Shown in pieces: positions 1 through 8,237 of a stretch of DNA of 64,000 nucleotides. The stretch spans positions 62,001 through 126,000 of the forward strand of contig NZ_JAIBOA010000009.1 in assembly GCF_019458805.1 (NCBI RefSeq). The letters are read 5' to 3'. The notes beneath the pieces were generated by a model. That model saw nothing but the letters and a program-made list of their open reading frames with translations, did not search any database and was not told the DNA's origin. Origin of the DNA: Actinomadura parmotrematis (GTDB taxonomy: Bacteria; Actinomycetota; Actinomycetes; Streptosporangiales; Streptosporangiaceae). The stretch's first letter is position 1. The number at the start of each line of letters is the position of its first letter. Position numbers and translations under genes: made by a program.

Positions 1-497
1 CGACCGTCTACAACCACTTCGGCGACAAGGAGACGCTGCTCCGCCAGGCGTTCGCGGCGCTCTCCGAGGAGGCGCTCGCGCGCAACCTGGCGGCCGTCGC
101 GCCGCTCGCCGACCGCGATGGCGACCTGCGGGCGCTGCTGGAGGACGCCGGCCTCCGCCTCGTCCGCTGCTACTGCGCGCCGCACTCCTGGACGCTGCGG
201 CGGCTGCTGGCGGCCGAGGCCGGCCGCTTCCCCGACCTGCTCGGGCTCGTCCAGGACGGGGTGGCGGACCGGGTGAACGAGGCGCTCGCCGACCGGCTCG
301 CGCGGCTCGTCCTCGCCGGGCGGCTGCGCGCCGCCGATCCCGCGCTCGCCGCCGAGCAGTTCGGCGGCCTGCTCTGCGGCTCGCTCGACCGCCGCACGCG
401 CCTCGGCACCCGCGAGGTGCCCGAGGAGGAGATGCGCGAGGTGGCGCGCGCCGCCGCCGACACCTTCCTGCGCGCGTTCGGCACCGGCGAACTTTGA
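1..497 (+). CDS. TetR-family regulator, C-terminal part (cut by window edge)
   Basis: The open frame enters from the left edge (first full codon at base 3) with TVYNHFGDKETLLRQAF, the end of a TetR-type helix-turn-helix: the recognition helix followed by the usual FxxKExLL. The rest is an alpha-helical ligand-binding and dimerisation domain ending AFGTGEL. The start and most of the DNA-binding domain lie outside the window, so neither ligand nor full length can be judged. A short perfect dyad just after the stop could be its operator, since the next gene starts about 50 bases on. Family assignment is solid; the target is not. Confidence 0.85.
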   Translation, partial: TVYNHFGDKETLLRQAFAALSEEALARNLAAVAPLADRDGDLRALLEDAGLRLVRCYCAPHSWTLRRLLAAEAGRFPDLLGLVQDGVADRVNEALADRLARLVLAGRLRAADPALAAEQFGGLLCGSLDRRTRLGTREVPEEEMREVARAAADTFLRAFGTGEL

Positions 498-498
498 G

Positions 499-512
499 CT
501 ACTTGGCAGTAG
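499..512. promoter_or_regulatory. Perfect short dyad, possible TetR operator
   Basis: CTACT-TGGC-AGTAG is a perfect inverted repeat with a 4-base centre in the 50-bp gap between the TetR gene and the esterase lipoprotein gene. TACT(N4)AGTA-like dyads are common TetR-family operators in actinomycetes (family knowledge). Assigning it to the upstream TetR gene is inference. A second site of this style lies before the aldehyde dehydrogenase gene at 58911. Confidence 0.4.
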
Positions 513-546
513 TTTCAGGCGGTCCGCTGGGGTTAGATCTGCTGGC

Positions 547-1500
547 ATGCGTCGACTCGTGCTGCTGGTGATGGCGGTCTCCCTCCTGCTCACCGCCTGC
601 CAGAAGACCGACGAGGGCGGGAGCGGGGGCGGCGGGAAGAGCACCGGCAAGAGCGGGAGGGCGCCGGCGACCGTGGACGGGATGCCGACCGCCGCCGGCA
701 CCCACAAGCAGAAGATCGACGTCGGGACGCCGGGGCACCGCGAGTTCCTGCTGCACGTCCCGCCGCAGCTCAGGAAGGCGAAGTGGGACGGCGGCAAGCC
801 GGCCGAGCCGCTGCCCGTCGTGATCGCGCTGCACGGCGGCCTCGCCAACATGAGCCAGATGGAGAAGCTGACGAACTTCGACGCGCTCGCCGACGAGAAG
901 GGGTTCCTCGCCGTCTACCCCGACGGCGTCGCGACCACCTGGAACGCCGGGGACTGCTGCGGCATCGCCAAGATGACGAAGATCGACGACGTCTCCTTCC
1001 TGTCCAAGCTGATCGACAAGCTCACCGGCTCCGGGCTCGCCGACGACCGCCGCGTCTACGTCACCGGCTTCTCCAACGGCGCCGGGATGGCCTACCGGAT
1101 GGCCTGCGAGGCCCCGGACAAGGTCGCCGCGATCGGCGTGGTGGAGGGGTCGCTCGTCACGCACTGCGACCCGGACCGCCCCGTCTCGGCGATGATCTTC
1201 CACGGGACCGCCGACACCAACGTCCCGATCAACGGCGGCGGGCGGCGCGACGTCAACGACGGCCGGCCGTTCCCGCCGGTCCGCGACGCGGTGGAGTTCT
1301 GGCGCAAGCTCGCCGGGCTGCCCGCGCCGGACGAGCGGGTCGAGGCGCTGACGGCGAACACCGGCTGCGACTCGACCGGCAAGGGCAAGGACGGCGTGGC
1401 GGTCACCTACTGCAAGATCGACGGCGGGAAGCACCAGTGGCCGAAGGGCGCGAGCACCATGCTGTGGAGCTTCTTCGCCGCCCACCCCGCGCAGAAGTGA
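547..1500 (+). CDS. LpqC-like esterase lipoprotein (PHB depolymerase family)
   Basis: A 317-aa predicted exported lipoprotein with a lipobox LTAC at residues 15-18, so Cys18 would be lipidated after cleavage. A low-complexity Gly/Ser/Lys linker follows. The rest is an alpha/beta hydrolase of the polyhydroxybutyrate depolymerase/LpqC esterase family. Visible features are the HGG oxyanion region (ALHGGLAN), nucleophile Ser176 in GFSNGAG, Asp223 in HGTADTNVP and His296 near KHQWP. It probably hydrolyses esters of hydroxy acids or aromatic acids outside the membrane; the substrate is unknown. It stands alone, 50 bp after a TetR gene, and that gap contains a dyad. Confidence 0.88.
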   Translation: MRRLVLLVMAVSLLLTACQKTDEGGSGGGGKSTGKSGRAPATVDGMPTAAGTHKQKIDVGTPGHREFLLHVPPQLRKAKWDGGKPAEPLPVVIALHGGLANMSQMEKLTNFDALADEKGFLAVYPDGVATTWNAGDCCGIAKMTKIDDVSFLSKLIDKLTGSGLADDRRVYVTGFSNGAGMAYRMACEAPDKVAAIGVVEGSLVTHCDPDRPVSAMIFHGTADTNVPINGGGRRDVNDGRPFPPVRDAVEFWRKLAGLPAPDERVEALTANTGCDSTGKGKDGVAVTYCKIDGGKHQWPKGASTMLWSFFAAHPAQK

Positions 1501-1560
1501 CGCGCCCGCACCATACGTGAACGCTTTTCATGTTCTCTGGTTCTGTGGCACCCTGGCAGC

Positions 1561-2745
1561 ATGAACCTGCGCGACCGCTACGACGCCGCCACCGCCGCCT
1601 TCGAGGCGCCGTTCGCCGCCGTCGACATGACGGCGCTGCGCGCCAACGCCGCGGCCATGGTGGAGCGCGCCGCGGGCAAGCCGATCCGGGTCGCCAGCAA
1701 GTCCGTGCGCTGCCGGGCCGTGCTGGAGGAGGTCCTGGCCATGGACGGCTTCGCCGGGGTCATGGGCTTCACCCTCCCCGAGGCGCTCTGGCTGTTCCGC
1801 GAGGGCGTCAGCGACGACATCCTCGTCGCCTACCCGACCGCGGACCGCACCGCGATCGCCGAGCTGGCCGCCGACCCGGCCGCAGCCGCCGCGATCACCC
1901 TGATGGTGGACTCCCCCGCGCACCTGGACCTCATCGAGGCCGCCGCGGGCGGCGCCCGCGTCCGCGTCTGCATCGACATCGACGCCTCCTACCGGCCGCT
2001 CGGCGGCCGCGTCCGGATCGGCGCGCTGCGCTCCCCGCTGCGCACCCCCGAGGAGGTCGCCGGGCTCGCCGAGCTGATCGTCAAGCGCCCCGGGCTGCAC
2101 CTGGCCGGCCTCATGGCCTACGAGTCGCAGATCGCCGGCGTCGGCGACGCCCCGCCCGGACGCGCCGCCCGCGGCAAGGTCATCTCCGCCATGCAGCGCC
2201 GCTCGCGGATCGAGCTGGTGCGCCGCCGCGGCCTCATCGTGCAGGCCGTCCGGCGGGTCGCCGACCTGGAGTTCGTCAACGGCGGAGGCACCGGCAGCAT
2301 CGAGAAGACCGTCGCGGAGAAGGCCGTCACCGAGGTCGCCGCCGGGTCCGGGCTCTACCAGCCGCACCTGTTCGACCACTACTCCAACTTCCGCGGCCGC
2401 CCCGCCGCCCTGTTCGCGCTCCCGGTCGTGCGGCGCCCCGGCCCCGGCGTCGCCACCGTCCTCGGCGGCGGCTACCTGGCGTCCGGGCCCGCCGACGCCG
2501 TCCGCCTCCCCCAGCCCTACCTGCCGACCGGCCTGTCCTACGACTCCAACGAGGGCGCCGGCGAGGTGCAGACGCCGCTGCTCGGCCACGCCGCCGACCT
2601 GCTCGCGATCGGCGACCGCGTCTGGTTCCGGCACACCAAGGCGGGCGAGCTGTGCGAGCGGTTCGCCGCGCTGCACCTGATCGAGGGCGACCGCGTCACC
2701 GCCACCGTCCCCACCTACCGCGGCGAGGGGCGGACCTTCCTCTGA
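1561..2745 (+). CDS. PLP-dependent amino acid deaminase/aldolase (D-threonine aldolase-like)
   Basis: A 394-aa cytoplasmic enzyme with an alanine-racemase-type N-terminal barrel. The likely PLP Schiff-base lysine is Lys47 in RVASKSVR. A D-threonine-aldolase/D-serine-dehydratase-like C-terminal beta domain (GDRVWFRHTKAGELCERF) carries the usual metal-binding HxxxxELC-type motif. Family members cleave or deaminate D-hydroxy amino acids; the exact substrate cannot be read. The ATG start follows a short, relatively AT-rich gap. No partner gene is obvious; the next gene starts about 65 bp downstream. Confidence 0.85.
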   Translation: MNLRDRYDAATAAFEAPFAAVDMTALRANAAAMVERAAGKPIRVASKSVRCRAVLEEVLAMDGFAGVMGFTLPEALWLFREGVSDDILVAYPTADRTAIAELAADPAAAAAITLMVDSPAHLDLIEAAAGGARVRVCIDIDASYRPLGGRVRIGALRSPLRTPEEVAGLAELIVKRPGLHLAGLMAYESQIAGVGDAPPGRAARGKVISAMQRRSRIELVRRRGLIVQAVRRVADLEFVNGGGTGSIEKTVAEKAVTEVAAGSGLYQPHLFDHYSNFRGRPAALFALPVVRRPGPGVATVLGGGYLASGPADAVRLPQPYLPTGLSYDSNEGAGEVQTPLLGHAADLLAIGDRVWFRHTKAGELCERFAALHLIEGDRVTATVPTYRGEGRTFL

Positions 2746-2811
2746 CCACCGGCCTCCGACGGACCGTCCGGCGGCCGCCGAGCGGTCCGCCGAGCGGCTA
2801 GGTTGGCCGGT

Positions 2812-3480
2812 ATGACCGACGCCCCGGTGATCAGCGTTCGCGGCGAGGCCGTGCTGGAGGTCGAGCCGGAGATCGCGCACGTGACCGTCCGCGTCCAGGC
2901 CCAGGACGCCGACCGGCGGGCCGCCCTGGACGCGCTCGCCGCGCGCAACGGGCGGGCCCTGGAGCTCGTCCGCTCCTACGGCGAGGCCGTGGAGAGGGCG
3001 GAGACCGGCGGGCTCTGGGTGACGCCGCTGGTGCGGCACGGGCGCCGCGAGGGCGGCGTCCGCGCCTACCAGGGCACCGCCTGGATCGAGCTCGCCGTCA
3101 CCGACTTCACCGTCCTCGGCGAGCTCGTCGCCCGCCTCGGCGACCTGGAGCGCACCGCCGTGCACGGCCCCCGGTGGGCGCTCCGCCCCGGCAGCGAGGT
3201 GCACGCCCGCGCCGCCCGGCAGGCCGTCCAGGAGGCCGTCGCCCGCGCCCGCGGCTACGCCGACGCGCTCGGCTGCACCCTCACCGGCCTGATCGAGCTG
3301 TCCGACGAGGGCCTGGCGTCCCCGCCGCAGCCCTACATGGAGACCTTCGCCACCCGCGCCGCGCCCGGCGCCGCCCCCGGCGGCGAGCCCGAGCCGATCG
3401 AGATCGCGCCCGAGGCGCAGACCGTCCGCGCGGCCGTCACCGCCCGGTTCACCGCCACCGCCCCGGACCTCGGCGCGTGA
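2812..3480 (+). CDS. SIMPL (DUF541) domain protein
   Basis: A 222-aa protein covering the SIMPL/DUF541 domain: VISVRGEAVLEVEPEIAHVTVRVQ at the N terminus, the central WVTPLV...GVRAYQGTAWIELAVTD stretch and the C-terminal QTVRAAVTARFTA strand. ATG at 2812 is preferred to the in-frame TTG nine bases upstream because it starts right before the conserved first strand. No signal peptide is seen, unlike the periplasmic members in Gram-negatives. It overlaps the following kinase gene by GTGA, so the two are probably translationally coupled. Function is unknown for the family in actinomycetes. Confidence 0.85.
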   Translation: MTDAPVISVRGEAVLEVEPEIAHVTVRVQAQDADRRAALDALAARNGRALELVRSYGEAVERAETGGLWVTPLVRHGRREGGVRAYQGTAWIELAVTDFTVLGELVARLGDLERTAVHGPRWALRPGSEVHARAARQAVQEAVARARGYADALGCTLTGLIELSDEGLASPPQPYMETFATRAAPGAAPGGEPEPIEIAPEAQTVRAAVTARFTATAPDLGA

Positions 3481-4550
3481 CCGCGGTGTTCACCGACCCC
3501 TGCGACGGCGCCCGCCCGCACCTCGGCGGCCCCGAGCGCGGCCTCGACGTGTTCCTCACCGGCCAGGTCTTCATGGACATGATCTTCACGGGGCTGCCCG
3601 GGCTGCCGCCGCCCGGCACCGAGCTGGTCACCGACGGCCTCGGCTCGGCGCCCGGCGGCGTCGCCAACATCGCCGTCGCGATGAGCCGCCTCGGCCTGCG
3701 CACCGGCCTCGCCGCCCCCTTCGGCGACGACCTGTTCGGCTCCTACCTCTGGCGCACCCTCACCGAGCAGGAGGACGTCGACCTGCGCTGGTCGCGGCGC
3801 GTCCCGTCCTGGTCCACCCCGGTCACCGTCTCGCTCGCCTACGCCAGCGACCGCAGCATGGTCACCTACGCCCGGCCCGCGCCGCTCACCGCCGACGAGC
3901 TCGTCGCCGTCCCGCCGCGCGCCGCGTCCTGCTTCGTCGACATCGACCGGCCCGTCCCGCACTGGGCGCGCACCGTCCGCGAGGCGGGCGGCCTGGTCTT
4001 CGCCGACCTCGGCTGGGACCCCACCGAGACCTGGTCGTCGGACGTGCTGGACCGCCTCGCGCACGTCGACGTGTTCCTGCCGAACGCCGTCGAGGCGATG
4101 GCCTACACCCGCACCGCCACCGCCGAGGAGGCCCTGGAGGCGCTCGCCGCGCGGGTGCCCGCCGTCGTCGTCAAGCAGGGCGCGCGCGGCGCCATCGCGA
4201 TCGACTCGGCCACCGGCGAGCGCGCCGCGGCGCCCGCGCTGCCCGTCGAGGCGCTCGACCCGACGGGCGCGGGCGACGTGTTCGCCGCCGGGTTCGTCTA
4301 CGGGACGCTCGCCGGCTGGCCGCTCGCCGAGCGGCTGCGCTTCGCCAACCTCTGCGCGGGCCTGTCGGTCCGCCACCACAGCGGCTCGCTCGGCGCGCCC
4401 TGCTGGGGCGAGATCGCCGAGTTCGGCGAGTCCGCCGAGGTCCCGGCGGAGGTGCTGGCCGAGTACGCCTTCGTCGTCCCGCACATCCCCGACGCCGAGA
4501 TCGGCCGGGGCGCCGACTCGGTCACCCGGGCCGCGCCGACGCTGCGCTGA
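3477..4550 (+). CDS. PfkB-family carbohydrate kinase
   Basis: A 357-aa ribokinase/PfkB-family sugar or nucleoside kinase. It has the N-terminal substrate-binding GxxPGGVANIAVAMSRLG region and the C-terminal signature DPTGAGDVFAAGF, with catalytic base Asp267. The GTG start overlaps the stop of the SIMPL gene (GTGA), and a glycoside hydrolase family 4 gene follows within 35 bp. An operon that releases and phosphorylates a sugar is therefore likely. The specific sugar is not inferable. C-terminal residues past about 330 are not conserved family sequence. Confidence 0.88.
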   Translation: MTAVFTDPCDGARPHLGGPERGLDVFLTGQVFMDMIFTGLPGLPPPGTELVTDGLGSAPGGVANIAVAMSRLGLRTGLAAPFGDDLFGSYLWRTLTEQEDVDLRWSRRVPSWSTPVTVSLAYASDRSMVTYARPAPLTADELVAVPPRAASCFVDIDRPVPHWARTVREAGGLVFADLGWDPTETWSSDVLDRLAHVDVFLPNAVEAMAYTRTATAEEALEALAARVPAVVVKQGARGAIAIDSATGERAAAPALPVEALDPTGAGDVFAAGFVYGTLAGWPLAERLRFANLCAGLSVRHHSGSLGAPCWGEIAEFGESAEVPAEVLAEYAFVVPHIPDAEIGRGADSVTRAAPTLR

Positions 4551-4584
4551 CACCCGAACCACCGCGAGGACTGGAGCTCCACCG

Positions 4585-5853
4585 TTGAAGATCGCCATCG
4601 TGGGGGCGGGCAGCGGCTACCTGCCCGGAGTGATCCGGGGGCTGCTGCACCGCGCCGCCGACCTGGCGGGCACCGAGATCGCCTGCCACGACACCGACGC
4701 CGCGCACCTGGAGGTCATGGCGCGGCTCGCCCGCCGCATGTTCGCGGCGCGCGGCGCCGACCTCACCGTCACCGTCCACCCCGAGCTGAAGCCCGCCCTC
4801 GACGGCGCGAGCTACATCTTCACCACCTTCCGTCCCGGGGGTCTGGCGGCCCGGCACCTGGACGAGTCGATCCCGCTGCGGCACGGCGTCGTCGGGCAGG
4901 AGACGGCCGGGCCCGGCGGGCTGCTGATGGCGCTGCGCTCCGTCCCGGTCCTGCTGGACATCGCCGAGCACGCCGGCGACGCCTGGATCGTCAACTACAC
5001 CAACCCGACCAACATCGTCACCGACGCCGTCGCCCGCTACAGCGGCGCCCGCGTTCTCGGCCTCTGCGACCAGAACATCGGCGACACCGAGATGTGGGCC
5101 GAGCTCCTCGGCCTGCCCTTCGACCGCCTGGAGGCCGACTGGATCGGCCTGAACCACGCCACCTGGGCCGAGCGGCTGCGCCTCGACGGCGCCGAGCTCG
5201 ACCTGCCCGCGCTGCTCGCCGGCCTGGAGGTCCCCGGCGGCGGCGCCACGCCGTGGCGCGACCCGGCCCGCATGGCCGAGCTCGCCAAGGCCCTCGGCTT
5301 CCTGCCGAACTCCTACGCCAAGTACTACTTCTTCCACGACGAGGTCGTGGAAGAGCTGCGCGCCAAGGGCACCACCCGCGCCGAGGACGTCCTCGCGATG
5401 CTGCCCGCCTACTACGCGCAGGTCGAGGCCGAGTCGCGCAAGGACGACCCCGACCCGTCCCGCGAGCGCGGCGGCGGCGAGCACGGCGAGTTCGCCGTCG
5501 ACACCATCTGCGCGATCGAGCGCGACGAGCGCCGCCGGATGATCGTCAACGTGCGGAACAACGGCGCGGTCTCCTCGCTGGAGCCCGACGCGATCGTCGA
5601 GGTCCCCGCGCTCGTCGGCCGCTCCGGCGCCGTCCCGCTCACCATGGGCGCCCTGCCCCGCGCCGTCCGCGGCCTCACCCAGGCCATCCACGAGTACGAG
5701 GTGCTCGCCGCCGACGCCGCCGCCACCGGCGACCGGCGGCTCGCGCTCCAGGCCCTCATGGCGCACCCGTTCGTCCGCAGCAAGCACACCGCCGAGCGCA
5801 TCCTGGACGAGGGCCTCGCCGCGCACCGCGACCACCTGCCGCAGTTCCGCTGA
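4585..5853 (+). CDS. Glycoside hydrolase family 4 (6-phospho-beta-glucosidase-like)
   Basis: A 422-aa NAD- and metal-dependent GH4 enzyme. The N-terminal Rossmann motif is IAIVGAGSGYLPGVI, followed by the family landmarks NYTNPTNIV, GLCDQNIG (metal-site cysteine), GLNHATWAERL and HGEFAVDTI. GH4 enzymes cleave (often phosphorylated) glycosides by an oxidation-elimination route, needing NAD and Mn(II). The start is TTG with the purine-rich stretch GGACTGGAG upstream. It sits last in the SIMPL-PfkB operon, which supports a joint role in glycoside use. Whether the substrate is phosphorylated is unknown; no PTS or ABC transporter is adjacent. Confidence 0.9.
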   Translation: MKIAIVGAGSGYLPGVIRGLLHRAADLAGTEIACHDTDAAHLEVMARLARRMFAARGADLTVTVHPELKPALDGASYIFTTFRPGGLAARHLDESIPLRHGVVGQETAGPGGLLMALRSVPVLLDIAEHAGDAWIVNYTNPTNIVTDAVARYSGARVLGLCDQNIGDTEMWAELLGLPFDRLEADWIGLNHATWAERLRLDGAELDLPALLAGLEVPGGGATPWRDPARMAELAKALGFLPNSYAKYYFFHDEVVEELRAKGTTRAEDVLAMLPAYYAQVEAESRKDDPDPSRERGGGEHGEFAVDTICAIERDERRRMIVNVRNNGAVSSLEPDAIVEVPALVGRSGAVPLTMGALPRAVRGLTQAIHEYEVLAADAAATGDRRLALQALMAHPFVRSKHTAERILDEGLAAHRDHLPQFR

Positions 5854-5886
5854 ACGGCCCCGCGCCCGGGCGCCGTACTCAAGGGC

Positions 5887-6141
5887 GTGGACTGCGAGCA
5901 GCGGCTTGAACTGGGCGCCTACGCCCTCGGGCGGATGGACGCCGTCGAGGCGGCGGCACTGCGCGCGCACCTGCGGCGCTGCCCGCCCTGCCGCGACGAG
6001 CTCGCCGCCTTCCAGCGCGTCGCCGCGCTGCTCCCCCGCCCCCGGCGACGCCGAGGCGCCGGCCCCAGCGGGACCGGCGCCTCGCGCGCTCGGGTCAACG
6101 GCGCCTGCGCCGCCGCCAGAGGACGATCGCCGTCAGGGTGA
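5887..6141 (+). CDS. Short anti-sigma-type zinc-finger ORF, probably truncated
   Basis: The first ~50 residues (DCEQRLELGAYALGRMDAVEAAALRAHL, then RRCPPCRDELAAF) match the N-terminal zinc-binding anti-sigma (zf-HC2) motif HxxxCxxC. After LLPRP the frame degenerates into an Arg/Gly-rich tail with no family similarity. That tail runs through a strong hairpin (6053-6083) and overlaps the convergent DUF3618 gene. No membrane segment or catalytic domain follows and no sigma factor is adjacent. It is probably a truncated or frameshifted remnant. The GTG start is chosen from the motif; no good ribosome site is seen. Confidence 0.4.
   Translation: MDCEQRLELGAYALGRMDAVEAAALRAHLRRCPPCRDELAAFQRVAALLPRPRRRRGAGPSGTGASRARVNGACAAARGRSPSG
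6053..6083. terminator. Hairpin terminator at convergent gene ends
   Basis: GAGGCGCCGG and CCGGCGCCTC form a perfect 10-bp GC-rich stem with an 11-base loop. It lies directly downstream of the minus-strand DUF3618 stop and inside the tail of the convergent zinc-finger ORF. No U-tract follows, which is common for actinomycete terminators. Confidence 0.5.
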
Positions 6142-6397
6142 CCGCCGCGACCGCGCCGGCCACGATGACGCGCTGGTCGACGCGGCCGGGCTCGCCGTCC
6201 TCGCCGGGCGGCGCCACCGTCGCCTTGACGGTGCGGACGACCTGGTCGGCCTCTTCTCTCAGCCGGGCGGCGCCCCGGTGCGCGACGTTGCGCGGGTTGA
6301 CCCGGTCCGCCAGCTCGTCGATCGTGCGGGCGAGATCCTCGCGGGCGCGCACGATCTCCCGCTCCAGCGCCTCCGGGTCGCGGGACCTGTCAGCCAT
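6095..6397 (-). CDS. DUF3618 membrane protein
   Basis: A 100-aa protein with the DUF3618 signature: DPEALEREIVRAREDLARTIDELADRVNP, a helical segment predicted to lie in the cytoplasm, followed by a single C-terminal membrane helix (VIVAGAVAAVTLTAIVLW) and a run of arginines. Members are small actinobacterial envelope proteins of unknown function, often next to phage-holin-like DUF genes. Here it is alone, convergent with a degenerate zinc-finger ORF and divergent from the peroxiredoxin gene. Confidence 0.85.
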   Translation of the reverse strand: MADRSRDPEALEREIVRAREDLARTIDELADRVNPRNVAHRGAARLREEADQVVRTVKATVAPPGEDGEPGRVDQRVIVAGAVAAVTLTAIVLWRRRRRR

Positions 6398-6518
6398 GCC
6401 TGTTCCTTATCGCTCAGCGACGCATGATCCGATCAGTGTGTCAGGTTCCGCCCGCGACCGCTGGCGGCACCCCCGGACGGTACGGTTGGACCCCACGACT
6501 CTGCGAAAGGCGGAACAG

Positions 6519-6986
6519 GTGTCCGAGCGGCTGCAGCCGGGCGACGTCGCCCCCGGGTTCGAGCTCCCCGACGCGGACGGCGCCCCCGTCTCGCTGGAGT
6601 CCCTGCGCGGCCGGCGGGTGATCCTGTACTTCTACCCGGCGGCGATGACCCCGGGCTGCACCAAGGAGTCCGTCGACTTCCAGGGCGCCCTCGGCGACCT
6701 GGACGCCGCGAACGTCACCGTCGTCGGCATCTCCCCCGACCCGCCCGCCAAGCTCGCCAAGTTCCGCGAGAAGGAGGGCCTCACCTTCCCGCTGCTGTCG
6801 GACGCCGACAAGAAGGTGCTGGAGTCCTACGCCGCCTACGGCGAGAAGAAGAGCTACGGCCGGGTCGTCGTCGGCGTCATCCGCTCCACCTTCCTCATCG
6901 ACGCCGACGGCAAGGTCGAGAAGGCGTACTACAACGTGAAGGCCACCGGCCACGTCGAGCGCCTCCGCCGGGACCTCGGCCTGTGA
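6519..6986 (+). CDS. bcp: Thioredoxin-dependent thiol peroxidase (Bcp/PrxQ)
   Basis: A 155-aa peroxiredoxin of the Bcp/PrxQ class. The peroxidatic Cys47 lies in the PxxxTxxC motif (PAAMTPGCTKES). No resolving cysteine is present five residues later, so it would act as a 1-Cys type or use an external thiol. It reduces peroxides with thioredoxin as donor in the cytoplasm. GTG at 6519 is chosen because AAAGG lies about 8 bases upstream and the product then starts just before the conserved LQPGDVAPGFELPDADG. A tRNA-Leu gene follows. Confidence 0.9.
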   Translation: MSERLQPGDVAPGFELPDADGAPVSLESLRGRRVILYFYPAAMTPGCTKESVDFQGALGDLDAANVTVVGISPDPPAKLAKFREKEGLTFPLLSDADKKVLESYAAYGEKKSYGRVVVGVIRSTFLIDADGKVEKAYYNVKATGHVERLRRDLGL

Positions 6987-7028
6987 CACCGCCCGCCCGC
7001 TAGACTGCCCGGCGTCGCGACACACCAG

Positions 7029-7111
7029 GCGGGCGTGGCGAAACGGCATACGCGGCAGGTTTAGGTCCTGTTGGTGGCAACACCGTGGGGGTTCGAATCC
7101 CCCCGCCCGCA
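7029..7111 (+). tRNA. tRNA-Leu (anticodon UAG)
   Basis: An 83-nt class II tRNA. The acceptor stem GCGGGCG pairs perfectly with CGCCCGC plus discriminator A. The anticodon stem GCAGG/CCTGT encloses loop TTTAGGT with anticodon TAG. A long variable arm is visible, and the T-arm is GGGGG-TTCGAAT-CCCCC. The 3' CCA is not encoded. The long variable arm plus UAG anticodon give leucine (CUN codons). Confidence 0.95.
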
Positions 7112-7130
7112 CCCGTCCCGCCTGCGGCGG

Positions 7131-7367
7131 TCAGGGTTCGCCGTCCGGCGGGTCGACGGTCATCAGGTCGCCGGGCTGGCATCGGAGGGCCTCGCAGAGG
7201 CGGGTGAGGGTGCTGAAGCGGATCGCCTTGGCCCGGTCGTTCTTCAGGATCGACAGGTTGACCGTGGTGATGCCGACGCGGTCGGCGAGCTCGGCGAGGG
7301 TCATGCCGCGGTCGGCCAGCAGCCGGTCCAGGTGCAGGCGGACGCGGTGCTCGGGTTCGGCGGCCAT
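7131..7367 (-). CDS. Small Cro/CI-type HTH regulator
   Basis: A 78-aa single-domain XRE-family DNA-binding protein. The HTH is DRGMTLAELADRVGITTVNLSILKNDRAKAIRFSTL, of the YozG-like type that is regularly paired with DUF2975 membrane proteins. Its ATG overlaps the stop of the upstream DUF2975 gene (ATGA), so both are cotranscribed and coupled. It most likely autoregulates the pair through the dyad at 8070-8088 and may respond to the membrane partner (inference). Confidence 0.88.
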   Translation of the reverse strand: MAAEPEHRVRLHLDRLLADRGMTLAELADRVGITTVNLSILKNDRAKAIRFSTLTRLCEALRCQPGDLMTVDPPDGEP

Positions 7368-8035
7368 CAGATCGTCGCGGCCAGCTCGTCGTGCATGCGG
7401 GCTCCGACCTTCAAGATGCGGGCGATGGTGAGCAGCCCCAGGCCCGCCAGCAGCGTCCACAGGGGGAAGGTGACCACTCCGCCGAGCACGATATCGCCGG
7501 TGGTGTGGAAGAAGACGTCGCCCCGGACGGCGAAGGTGTTCTCCAGGGCGCCCCCGGCGGTGTCCTGGACGGCGTGCGCGAGGTAGCCGCCGACGAGCAG
7601 GGTCCAGCCGGCGGCGCGGAGGAGCCCGGCGACGCGCGGGGTGAACGGGCCGTCCGCCTCGGCGGCCCGCACGGTGCGCGCGAACAGGAAGAACACCGCC
7701 AGGTAGAGCAGCGACACCGGCAGCTGGGCGAGGGCCGACAGCGCGCGCTGGGCCATGGTGGGCGCGGCGGCGCACATCGAGATGCGGGCGTTGGGAGAGG
7801 TGTGGCCCAGCTTGAGCGCGTGCTGGAGCAGCGGCATGTCCTCCAGCCCGGTCCCGGCCACTTGCAGGTCGGGGGAGATGCAGACGGTGCCGCCCCGGCC
7901 GAGTCCCGCGATGTCGGCGTGGTCGCTGAACAGGAGGAGGCCGATCGCGGCGAGCGCGCAGGCGGCGAGGAGGAAGAAGCCGAAGCGGGCGACGAAGCTG
8001 AACGGGCGGAGGGAACTGCGTGCGGTGAGGGCCAT
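7367..8035 (-). CDS. DUF2975 membrane protein
   Basis: A 222-aa protein with four predicted membrane helices: FGFFLLAACALAAIGLLLF near the N terminus, LPVSLLYLAVFFLFA in the middle, AAGWTLLVGGYLAHAVQ, and WTLLAGLGLLTIA near the C terminus. The short charged tail KVGARMHDELAATI is typical of DUF2975. ATG at 8035 is favoured over the GTG nine bases upstream because AGGAC would be too close to that GTG. It is first gene of a two-gene operon with an HTH regulator. Role unknown; the pairing suggests a membrane-linked sensor/regulator switch. Confidence 0.8.
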   Translation of the reverse strand: MALTARSSLRPFSFVARFGFFLLAACALAAIGLLLFSDHADIAGLGRGGTVCISPDLQVAGTGLEDMPLLQHALKLGHTSPNARISMCAAAPTMAQRALSALAQLPVSLLYLAVFFLFARTVRAAEADGPFTPRVAGLLRAAGWTLLVGGYLAHAVQDTAGGALENTFAVRGDVFFHTTGDIVLGGVVTFPLWTLLAGLGLLTIARILKVGARMHDELAATI

Positions 8036-8069
8036 GGGGGGCACGTCCTGACGTATCGTTTCTCGTTGG

Positions 8070-8088
8070 GGTATCGATATTCGATACC
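8070..8088. promoter_or_regulatory. TATCGA palindrome, likely operator of the HTH/DUF2975 operon
   Basis: GGTATCGA-TAT-TCGATACC is a perfect 19-bp dyad about 35 bp upstream of the DUF2975 start, in a conspicuously AT-rich island. Another TATCG occurs at 8054. Flanks CGTTGG and CCAACG extend the symmetry with a 2-base bulge. Autoregulation by the coupled HTH protein is inference. Confidence 0.6.
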
Positions 8089-8237
8089 AACGAAGATCGT
8101 TGTGTCAAGGGGCCGTGGCCGGGGCCGGTCGTGGGCATGTGAAAAGTTCGGCTCGGCGGGCGGGCGCGGGCGGATTAGGCTGGTCTGGACCTGCCGTCGA
8201 GGGAGGCAGGCGTCCCCCCGACCCTCCAGACCTGCGG

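Noticed and set aside
1528..3204. A 558-codon minus-strand open frame opposite the aldolase and SIMPL genes
   Set aside because: Low-complexity Gly/Ala/Asp/Val sequence without motifs; the plus strand has clear conserved proteins over the same span.
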